DNA of 39,271 nt. It comes from DASVAL01 sp035649575. GTDB lineage: Bacteria > Planctomycetota > UBA1135 > UBA2386. The notes beneath the pieces were generated by a model. It searched no databases and had not been told where the DNA came from. It worked only from the letters and a program-made list of their open reading frames with translations. The stretch covers positions 1-39,271 of the forward strand of contig DASRJH010000173.1 of the NCBI GenBank assembly GCA_035649575.1. The letters are read 5' to 3'. Position numbers and translations under genes: made by a program. Of the stretch, positions 33,426-39,271 are shown piece by piece (position 1 is the stretch's first letter; the number at the start of each line of letters is the position of its first letter).

Positions 33426-34964
33426 ATGGACAACGATCACGGCGAGAAGACGAGCGAGAGGACCACCGCGAAGAAACGCGCGGAAGGTGCCCGGCCCGAG
33501 CTGGGGTTCGGCGCCGTGTGGCAGTACGAGCCTGCGCCCGAGAGCACCGACCACTTTGCGATCGCGCCGCGGCACGAGTTGTTCGTGGGCGGCGCGTGGA
33601 AGAAGCCGAGGTCCGGTGAGTACTTCGCGACGATCGATCCGAGCACGGAGCGCGCGCTCAGCGAAGTCGCGATGGCGGGCGAGAAGGACGTCGACGCAGC
33701 CGTCGCGGCGGCGCGCATTGCCTTCCCCGCGTGGAGCAAGCTCTCGGGCGAAGACCGTTCGCGCTACCTGTTCCGCATCGCGCGCATCCTGCTCGAACGC
33801 GCGCGCGAGTTCGCGTGTCTCGAGACGCTCGACAACGGCAAGCCGATCCGCGAAACGCGCGACGTCGACATCCCGCTCTCGGCACAGCACTTCTTCTACC
33901 ACGCGGGTTGGGCCGACAAGCTCGAGCTCTTGTTCCCGGGCCAGCAGGCCGAGCCGCTCGGCGTGGTCGGCCAGATCATCCCGTGGAACTTCCCGCTGCT
34001 GATGGCAGCCTGGAAGATCGCGCCCGCGCTCGCGGCCGGCAACTGCGTCGTGCTGAAGCCGGCCGAGACCTCGCCGCTCACGGCGCTGCGGCTCTGCGAG
34101 GTATTCGAGCAGGCGGGTCTGCCGCCGGGCGTCGTCAACGTGATCACGGGCGACGGCTCGACGGGTGCCTTGCTGGTCCGGCATCGCGGCTTGCAGAAGG
34201 TCGCGTTCACGGGCAGCACCGAGGTCGGCAAGGAGATCCAGCGCGCCGTCGCGGGAACCGGCATCGAGCTCACGCTCGAGCTCGGTGGCAAGGCGGCGCA
34301 CCTCGTGTTCGAGGACGCGGCGCTCGACCAGGCCGTCGAAGGCGTCGTGCGCGGCATCTTCTTCAACCAGGGCCACGTGTGCTGCGCGGGTTCGCGCCTG
34401 CTCGTGCAGGAGAGTGTGCACGACCTGTTCGTCGAGAAGCTGCGGGCCCGCATGGCGCGCATCCGCGTCGGCAACCCGATGGACAAGAACACCGACATGG
34501 GTGCGATCCACAGCAAGGTGCAGCTCGGCCGCATCGAGCAGCTCGTCGCGGCCGGCGTCGCCGAGGGCGCGTCGTTGCACCAGAGCAAATGCGAGCTGCC
34601 GAAGAAGGGCTTCTGGTTCCCGCCGTCGATGTTCACGAACGTCGCGATGAGCCACCGCGTCGCGCGCGAGGAGATCTTCGGCCCCGTGCTCTCGGTGCTG
34701 ACGTTCCGCACGCCCGAGGAAGCCGTCGAGAAGGCGAACAACACGAGCTACGGCTTGTCCGCGGGGATCTGGACCGACAAGGGCGCGCGCATCCTTTGGC
34801 TCGCCGAACGCATGAAGGCGGGCGTGGTCTGGAACAACACTTTCAACCGCTTCGATGCGGGCTCGCCGTTCGGCGGCTTCAAGGAGTCGGGCTTCGGCCG
34901 CGAAGGCGGGCGCCAGGGCATGCGCGCCTATGTGAAGTTGCGCGGCAGCCTGTCGCCGGGCTGA
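33426..34964 (+). CDS. NAD-dependent aldehyde dehydrogenase
   Basis: This 512-residue enzyme has the complete ALDH signature. Asn189 lies in IIPWNFPLLM, the general-base Glu285 in LTLELGGKAA, the catalytic Cys319 in FNQGHVCCAGSR, and the closing FGGFKESGFGREGG. The N-terminal 45 residues are an extension beyond the usual ALDH start. Position right after deoC suggests acetaldehyde as the natural substrate, giving acetate. The next gene is a shortened ALDH homologue, so the active complex may be hetero-oligomeric. GGGGGG upstream of ATG 33426 serves as the ribosome binding site. Confidence 0.93.
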   Translation: MDNDHGEKTSERTTAKKRAEGARPELGFGAVWQYEPAPESTDHFAIAPRHELFVGGAWKKPRSGEYFATIDPSTERALSEVAMAGEKDVDAAVAAARIAFPAWSKLSGEDRSRYLFRIARILLERAREFACLETLDNGKPIRETRDVDIPLSAQHFFYHAGWADKLELLFPGQQAEPLGVVGQIIPWNFPLLMAAWKIAPALAAGNCVVLKPAETSPLTALRLCEVFEQAGLPPGVVNVITGDGSTGALLVRHRGLQKVAFTGSTEVGKEIQRAVAGTGIELTLELGGKAAHLVFEDAALDQAVEGVVRGIFFNQGHVCCAGSRLLVQESVHDLFVEKLRARMARIRVGNPMDKNTDMGAIHSKVQLGRIEQLVAAGVAEGASLHQSKCELPKKGFWFPPSMFTNVAMSHRVAREEIFGPVLSVLTFRTPEEAVEKANNTSYGLSAGIWTDKGARILWLAERMKAGVVWNNTFNRFDAGSPFGGFKESGFGREGGRQGMRAYVKLRGSLSPG

Positions 34965-35067
34965 GCACTGTTGCAACGCGGCACCAGCAACGGGCATTGC
35001 GCCGCGAGGCCTGACCGCTTGCTGCGCCGCACTTGCTTCGCTCCAGGGCTTGCGGCACCCTGGCGCC

Positions 35068-35916
35068 ATGGCCGTGCCCGTGCCCAAGACCTACAAGCTC
35101 TTCGTCGGCGGCAAGTTCCCGCGCAGCGAGTCGGGCCGCTCGTTCGCGCCGCAGAAGAGCCCCGGCATCAACGTTGCGCGCGGCAGCAGGAAGGACCTGC
35201 GCGACGCCGTGGTGGCGGCGCGCGCGGGCCTCGCGGCGTGGAGTGGCAGCAGCGCCTACCTGCGCGGGCAGATTCTGTATCGCGTGGCCGAGATGCTGCA
35301 GTCGCGCCGCGACGCGATGCAGGCCGAACTGGGTCTCGGTGGCGTCGCGGCTGCAGCCGCCGCGAAGGAAGTGGACCTCGCGATCTCGCTCACGACGTGG
35401 TACGCGGGCCTCTGCGACAAGCTGCAGAGCCTGCTCGGCAGCCAGAACGCGGTGCAGGGGCCGTTCTTCAACTTCTCGACGGTGGAGCCGACCGGCGTGA
35501 TTGGCGTGCTCGCGCCGCCGAGCCCGGCGCTCCTCGGTGTGCTCGCGCTGGTGCTGCCGCTGCTCGCGGGCGGCAACAGCGTCGTGGCACTCGTCAGCGA
35601 AGCCGCCCCGTGCGCGGGGCTCGCGCTCGGCGAGATCTGCGCGTCGAGCGACGTGCCTGCCGGCGCGATCAACCTGATCTCGGGGCAACGCGACGAGCTC
35701 GCGCCGCATTTCGCGGCGCACCGAGACATCGACGGACTGCTCGTCGCGGGCAAGCGCGATGCGGCATTGACCTCGGCCGCTGCCGACAACTGCAAGCGCG
35801 TGCGCTTCTGCGATCTGACCGCGCTCGAGTGGACGAAGGCCGAACGGCTGCGCTCGCTGCTGTTCGTCGAGCCGTTCGTCGAACTGAAGACGCTCTGGCA
35901 CCCTGTCTCGCAGTAG
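35068..35916 (+). CDS. shortened, catalytically dead aldehyde dehydrogenase-like protein
   Basis: This 282-residue protein is homologous to the N-terminal (NAD-binding) part of aldehyde dehydrogenases: YKLFVGGKFPRSESGRSFA at the start, EPTGVIGVLAPPSPALLG at the nucleotide-binding strand, and GGNSVVALVSEAAPCAGLAL. The PWN(F/Y)P asparagine is replaced by PPSPA, and there is no LELGGK glutamate, no GQxC cysteine and no oligomerisation tail. It is about half a normal ALDH. The sequence remains smooth, with no stops or frameshifts, which argues that it is maintained as a regulatory or structural partner of the active enzyme next door rather than decaying. Starts at ATG 35068, 103 bp after its neighbour. 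Confidence 0.85.
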   Translation: MAVPVPKTYKLFVGGKFPRSESGRSFAPQKSPGINVARGSRKDLRDAVVAARAGLAAWSGSSAYLRGQILYRVAEMLQSRRDAMQAELGLGGVAAAAAAKEVDLAISLTTWYAGLCDKLQSLLGSQNAVQGPFFNFSTVEPTGVIGVLAPPSPALLGVLALVLPLLAGGNSVVALVSEAAPCAGLALGEICASSDVPAGAINLISGQRDELAPHFAAHRDIDGLLVAGKRDAALTSAAADNCKRVRFCDLTALEWTKAERLRSLLFVEPFVELKTLWHPVSQ

Positions 35917-35927
35917 CGAGGAGAGCC

Positions 35928-36041
35928 GTGAACTGGACCAATCTCACAAGACTCGTTCTCGCTGGCGGCCGCTCGAGCGGCGAGATCTGTGCCTTCCTCG
36001 TGCTCGATGACTGGCGTCCTGGTCGCACGCGTTGCCGGTGA
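35928..36041 (+). CDS. possible small protein
   Basis: A 37-codon frame runs from GTG 35928 with GAGGAG four bases upstream, starting 11 bp after the stop of the ALDH-like gene. It reads NWTNLTRLVLAGGRSSGEIC and then AFLVLDDWRPGR. A good ribosome binding site in an operon position is the main argument. No family is recognised. It could be the start of a frameshifted longer gene that continues into 36046-36354. Confidence 0.35.
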   Translation: MNWTNLTRLVLAGGRSSGEICAFLVLDDWRPGRTRCR

Positions 36042-36045
36042 AACG

Positions 36046-36354
36046 ATGAACTCGAAGAGGAAGGCCGTTCTCGATCGCATCGAGTCACTCCAAGAAGCGA
36101 TTCGCAGAGCCAGGGAGCATCTGGAGAGCGGCAAGCATGCCTATTGGCACGGATTCCGGCCGCTCTTCGGCCGCAAGGCGGACCTGCCGCCACACCAGGA
36201 CTGGGTGAGAAACGTGTTTCTACGGGGCGCGGAAAGAGCGCTTGCTCGGGCGGAGAGAGTCCTGGAAAGGCTCGGCGAGCAAGAGCGGGTGCGGGAACCA
36301 TGCAATGCAACGGACCCGGCCCACGGCTGGCGTCCAGCAGGAAGCTCGGCTTGA
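36046..36354 (+). CDS. small helical protein of unknown function
   Basis: This 102-residue protein starts at ATG 36046 and is mostly amphipathic helices (RKAVLDRIESLQEAIRRARE, then RGAERALARAERVLERLG) around a central block HAYWHGFRPLFGRKADLPPH. The helices suggest a short coiled coil. The base composition is lower in GC than both neighbours, so it may be a recent arrival. No family recognised. It ends one base before the DUF1801 gene start proposed below. Confidence 0.55.
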   Translation: MNSKRKAVLDRIESLQEAIRRAREHLESGKHAYWHGFRPLFGRKADLPPHQDWVRNVFLRGAERALARAERVLERLGEQERVREPCNATDPAHGWRPAGSSA

Positions 36355-36355
36355 A

Positions 36356-36784
36356 GTGAAACCGATCCCCGACAATCAGCTGCTGCGCTTCCCCGGTTCG
36401 GTCCGGCGCGATCTGCTCATCGATGCCTGGATGAAAGCCCAACCGCGTCAGTTGGGCCCGATCGCGCAACGTTGGTTCGAGGTCATGCGCGGCTGCGGGG
36501 ACGACGTGCGCGAGCTGCTGCACGACGGCCATCCCACCGCGTGTGTCGCCGACGCAGCGTTCGGCTACGTCAACGCGTTCTCGACGCACGTGAATGTCGG
36601 GTTCTTTCGCGGGGCCGAGCTTCCCGATCCGAAGGGCCTGCTCGAGGGCGCGGGCAGGTTCATGCGCCACGTGAAGCTGCGGCCCGGACAGCAGGTCGAT
36701 GCCGAGGCCCTGCGGCGGCTGATCACCAGCGCATACGCCGACATGAAGCAGCGCGTCGCGGCAGCGGCCCGCGCTCGGCGCTGA
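36356..36784 (+). CDS. DUF1801 family protein
   Basis: This protein of about 142 residues carries the DUF1801 core FSTHVNVGFFRGAELPDPKG followed by LLEGAGRFMRHVKLR and a final helix. DUF1801 proteins are small cytosolic alpha/beta proteins, sometimes linked to stress or iron, with no firm biochemical role. GTG 36356 is the best start, though an ATG at 36305 would add 17 residues (MQRTRPTAG extension) that look non-native. It lies between the ALDH pair and the phosphorylase gene. Confidence 0.82.
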   Translation: MKPIPDNQLLRFPGSVRRDLLIDAWMKAQPRQLGPIAQRWFEVMRGCGDDVRELLHDGHPTACVADAAFGYVNAFSTHVNVGFFRGAELPDPKGLLEGAGRFMRHVKLRPGQQVDAEALRRLITSAYADMKQRVAAAARARR

Positions 36785-36884
36785 AGTGGAGCCTTCTCGC
36801 AAATCGTCGCGTTCGCCGCGAGCTTCGGCCCAGTAAGATCCGCCCGCCCTCGCGACGGCATCTCGGCGCGCAACGGAAGACACC

Positions 36885-38195
36885 ATGCACCACCATCCAG
36901 CGAGCCTCATCGCGAAGAAGCGCGACGGCGGCGAGCTCTCGGCTGCGGAGATCCGCGATCTCGTCGCGGGCGTCGTCGACGGTTCGCTCGGCGATGCCCA
37001 GCTCGGCGCGTTCCTCATGGCCGTCTGCTGCAACGGCATGACGGCCGCCGAGACGACGGCGCTGACGCTCGCGATGCGCGACTCGGGGCGGGTGCTGCAG
37101 CACTCGCACGTGAAACGGCCCAAGATCGACAAACACTCGACGGGCGGCGTCGGTGACAAGGTGAGCCTCCTGCTCGCGCCGCTCGTCGCCGCGGCGGGCG
37201 TGGCGGTCCCGATGGTCAGCGGGCGCGGGCTCGGCCACACGGGCGGCACGATCGACAAGCTCGGAGCGCTGCCCGGCTACCGCACCGACCTGTCGATCGA
37301 ACGCTTCCAGAAGGTGCTCGAGCAGTGTGGTTATGCAATGGCTGCGCCGAGCGCCGAACTGGCCCCGGCCGACAAACGCATGTACGCGACACGGGACGTG
37401 AGCGGGACCGTCGAGAGCATTCCGCTGATCACGAGCTCGATCCTGTCGAAGAAGCTCGCCGAGGGCATCGACGGGCTCGTCATGGACGTGAAGTGCGGCC
37501 GCGCGGCCTTCATGAAGGAGCAGCACGATGCGTTGGCCCTCATGGAGGGGCTCGTCGAGACGGGGCGGCAGGCCGGCATCAAGATGGCGGCGCTGCTGAC
37601 GGACATGGATCATCCGATCGGGCTCGCGATCGGCAACGCGCTCGAGGTCGCGGAAGTGATCGGAGCACTCGACGGGCAGTGCCCGCCGGACCTGCGCGAG
37701 GTGACGCTCGCGCTCGGCGTCGAGATGCTGTTGCTCGCAGGGGTCGCGACCGATGCCGCTGCGGCGAAGGCGACGCTCGAACAACTGTGGAGCGACGTCG
37801 TCGTGCGACAGGTCTTCCGCCACAACCTCGAGCTGCAGGGTGGCGATCCGCGCGTGCTCGACGACCCGTCGCTGCTCGGGCGCGCTGCGTTCGTGGTGCC
37901 CGTCGAAGCGCCGCGCCCCGGCTTCGTCGTCGATGTCGATCCGATGGCACTCGGCCGAGTCGTCGTCGACCTCGGCGGCGGGCGGCGGCAACCGACCGAT
38001 GCGATCGATCCGCTCGTCGGCATCGTGCTCAAGAAGGTGCTCGGCGATCAGGTGATGACGGGCGACGTGCTCGCCTTCGTGCATGCTTCGAGCGAGGATG
38101 CCGCGATGATGGCCGTGCTGCGAGTGCAGCACGCGATGCCGATCGGCGACGAGCGGCGCCGACGCGGCGCGCTCGTGCTGCAACGCATCGCGTGA
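36885..38195 (+). CDS. deoA: thymidine/pyrimidine-nucleoside phosphorylase
   Basis: This 436-residue enzyme is full length for the family. The phosphate- and nucleoside-binding signature VSGRGLGHTGGTIDKL (residues 111-126) and the upstream KHSTGGVGDKVS loop are intact, as is the TSSILSKKLAEG element. It splits thymidine, deoxyuridine or uridine with phosphate to base and (deoxy)ribose-1-phosphate in the cytoplasm. Whether it is strictly DeoA or the broader Pdp type cannot be told, so the symbol is tentative. With deoC and an ALDH upstream it completes most of a deoxynucleoside degradation route. GGAAGA before ATG 36885 supports the start. Confidence 0.94.
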   Translation: MHHHPASLIAKKRDGGELSAAEIRDLVAGVVDGSLGDAQLGAFLMAVCCNGMTAAETTALTLAMRDSGRVLQHSHVKRPKIDKHSTGGVGDKVSLLLAPLVAAAGVAVPMVSGRGLGHTGGTIDKLGALPGYRTDLSIERFQKVLEQCGYAMAAPSAELAPADKRMYATRDVSGTVESIPLITSSILSKKLAEGIDGLVMDVKCGRAAFMKEQHDALALMEGLVETGRQAGIKMAALLTDMDHPIGLAIGNALEVAEVIGALDGQCPPDLREVTLALGVEMLLLAGVATDAAAAKATLEQLWSDVVVRQVFRHNLELQGGDPRVLDDPSLLGRAAFVVPVEAPRPGFVVDVDPMALGRVVVDLGGGRRQPTDAIDPLVGIVLKKVLGDQVMTGDVLAFVHASSEDAAMMAVLRVQHAMPIGDERRRRGALVLQRIA

Positions 38196-38341
38196 CGCGC
38201 CGGGCGGCGCCGCCGGGCACCGGCACCTCGGCAGCCCCATCGCGCGCAACACGCGTTCGAATGACGCCGGCTCTGCGCGGGCCGAAGCCGTGCGGGGGGA
38301 GCGGGAGCCGCCACGGCCGGCGTCGCGAGTACCGGTGCGGG

Positions 38342-38566
38342 TCAGGCCTCGTACTTGAACGACAACATCACGCGCGCCCGATAGGCGGTGACCTTGCCGT
38401 TCTCGATCTTCATGTCGAGCTTGGCGACCTCGGCGACGCGCAGGTCGCGTAGCGACTTCGCCGCCGTCTCGATCGCGGTGCGGGCTGCTTCCTCCCACGA
38501 GACGTCGCTGGTGCCGATGATCTCCGTGACGCGATAGACGCCACCGCCTGTGCTCTTCTTTGCCAT
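38342..38566 (-). CDS. dodecin
   Basis: This 74-residue protein matches the dodecin family over its whole length: YRVTEIIGTSDVSWEEAART, then IENGKVTAYRARVMLSFKYE. The tryptophan in SWEEA is the residue that stacks on flavin. Dodecins assemble as hollow dodecamers that store or buffer flavins (or coenzyme A in some lineages) in the cytoplasm. It is convergent with the phosphorylase gene across a 146-bp interval. ATG 38566 is the only start, with a weak ribosome binding site. Confidence 0.93.
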   Translation of the reverse strand: MAKKSTGGGVYRVTEIIGTSDVSWEEAARTAIETAAKSLRDLRVAEVAKLDMKIENGKVTAYRARVMLSFKYEA

Positions 38567-38938
38567 GTCGTCGGATTCCGGGTGCGGAACCAGGGCGAAC
38601 GCCTGGTGCCTCGATGCTCGCAGCATATGCCGCGTGGCCGCAGATGGAACGCAGCACTTCGGCTGTGCCGCACGCTGTCGGCTCGTGGAGATCCTTGCCG
38701 ACGAGGCCCGCGATGGACGGAATCGAATCGGCAGGCTCGCGACGCCGCCCGCGTTCGCGAGCAGCAGCGTCACGCTCGTGCGATCCAGGCCGCGCAATTC
38801 GGCATGCCGATCATCCCTAGGTCGATGGGCAGAGGACGGAGCCGGCGTCGTGGGTGCTCGAGGAACGACGGCGAGCTGCTGCAGAGCGAACAGGTCCAGT
38901 GGATCGAAGTCCCGGCGCGGTGAGTACGGCGGTCGCCG
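38567..38938. other. gene-free interval
   Basis: This is 372 bases between dodecin and the partial gene at the right edge. It must hold the dodecin promoter near 38600. A plus-strand frame ending in TGA near 38923 (GELLQSEQVQWIEVPAR) looks slightly protein-like but has no start. Nothing else is seen. Confidence 0.5.
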
Positions 38939-39271
38939 TCACTTGTGCTCTCGAGGAGCCGCCCTGGCCTTCGTGAGCTGCCACTCGACCTTCGTCTCCT
39001 GCCCCTCGACGACCTCGACGACTTCACTCGGCTCGCTCCAACCGTCGGCGCCGCGCAGGTAGATGCGGTTCTTGCCTGCAGGTGCGCGGATGCGGAACGT
39101 GCCGTCGGGCAGCACCGGCGTCGCTTCGCACGAACCACCGTCGCCACGCGCCGGTCCGTACATCGCGACGTCGGTGTGGGAGCCAGGTGTGATCGCCTTG
39201 CCGGTCGCCTTGTCGACGATGCGGCCGACGATGAACCCGCCGTGCACGAGTTGAACCCTCTGGCCTTCGAT
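38939..39271 (-). CDS. carboxypeptidase-regulatory-like domain protein, 5' end outside the window
   Basis: The frame is open to the window edge, so only the last 110 residues are seen. They form a carboxypeptidase-regulatory-like beta-sandwich: FIVGRIVDKATGKAITPGS, PDGTFRIRAPAGKNRIYLRG, and a closing EVVEVVEGQETKVEWQL. Such domains occur at the ends of exported planctomycete proteins, where they mediate binding or act as structural modules. The function of the whole protein cannot be judged. The GTG at 39245-39247 should not be taken as the start because protein-like sequence continues beyond it. Confidence 0.8.
   Translation of the reverse strand: MEGQRVQLVHGGFIVGRIVDKATGKAITPGSHTDVAMYGPARGDGGSCEATPVLPDGTFRIRAPAGKNRIYLRGADGWSEPSEVVEVVEGQETKVEWQLTKARAAPREHK

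Noticed and set aside
38196..38341. Terminator between the phosphorylase and dodecin
   Set aside because: A 12-bp palindrome ggcggcgccgcc (38203-38214) is present, but it has no loop and no T-run, so it cannot be called a terminator.
1..39271. tRNA or rRNA genes
   Set aside because: No cloverleaf-compatible segment with a GTTCRA-type arm and no rRNA core sequence was noticed by eye. A covariance search would be decisive.

Overview
The window looks like chromosomal DNA of a high-GC, Gram-negative-type bacterium, most probably a member of the Planctomycetota. That placement is inference. It rests on the density of lipoprotein and signal-peptide genes, a DUF2961/GH172 hydrolase, an octaheme cytochrome joined to HEAT-like repeats, RCC1-repeat and subtilase exoproteins with a shared C-terminal domain, and a DeoC/aldehyde dehydrogenase/pyrimidine phosphorylase set. 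No rRNA, tRNA, CRISPR array, replication origin or intact insertion sequence was recognised.

Layout. (1) 1-8.1 kb, all minus strand: a cell-surface glycan locus with three GT-C type membrane glycosyltransferase-like proteins, a small membrane-anchored protein, and two tandem 409-residue parallel beta-helix proteins of the pectate-lyase-3 type. From about 2.0 to 8.1 kb the base composition is visibly less GC-rich than the rest. This stretch is flanked or interrupted by odd repeats (10-bp phased units at 2071-2193, a 31-bp direct repeat at 4046/4202) and ends beside a gene remnant (8182-8400), which suggests a transferred or rearranged island. (2) 8.6-20 kb: a run of exported proteins (small secreted proteins, lipoproteins, a propeller-like lipoprotein, a protein with two secretin-N-like halves, GH172, an esterase and a protein with a pseudopilin-like tail) interrupted only by a cytosolic DUF1810 protein. 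(3) 20-23 kb: a CPBP-type membrane protein, then an octaheme cytochrome c coupled by an ATGA overlap to a small membrane protein. (4) 23-27 kb: a hydrolase remnant, an AbrB/Doc-type toxin-antitoxin pair, a DUF4287-like protein, pterin-4a-carbinolamine dehydratase and a Tat-exported protein of unknown role. (5) 27-32.4 kb, minus strand: a 13-repeat RCC1-like exoprotein, a secreted subtilase and a third exoprotein. These appear to share a C-terminal beta-rich domain that also resembles the protein at 11726-12220. (6) 32.5-38.2 kb, plus strand: a deoxynucleoside catabolism cluster (deoC, NAD-dependent aldehyde dehydrogenase, a shortened catalytically dead aldehyde dehydrogenase-like protein, three small genes including DUF1801, and a thymidine/pyrimidine nucleoside phosphorylase). 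(7) 38.3 kb to the end, minus strand: dodecin and a truncated carboxypeptidase-regulatory-like domain protein.

How they work together. The clearest pathway is deoxynucleoside salvage. The phosphorylase releases deoxyribose-1-phosphate. After conversion to the 5-phosphate by a mutase not in this window, DeoC gives glyceraldehyde-3-phosphate and acetaldehyde, and the adjacent aldehyde dehydrogenase can oxidise the acetaldehyde. The left end probably builds or modifies an extracellular glycan. The most notable candidates for something undescribed are the shared exoprotein C-terminal domain, the dead aldehyde dehydrogenase partner, and the repeat-flanked glycan island.
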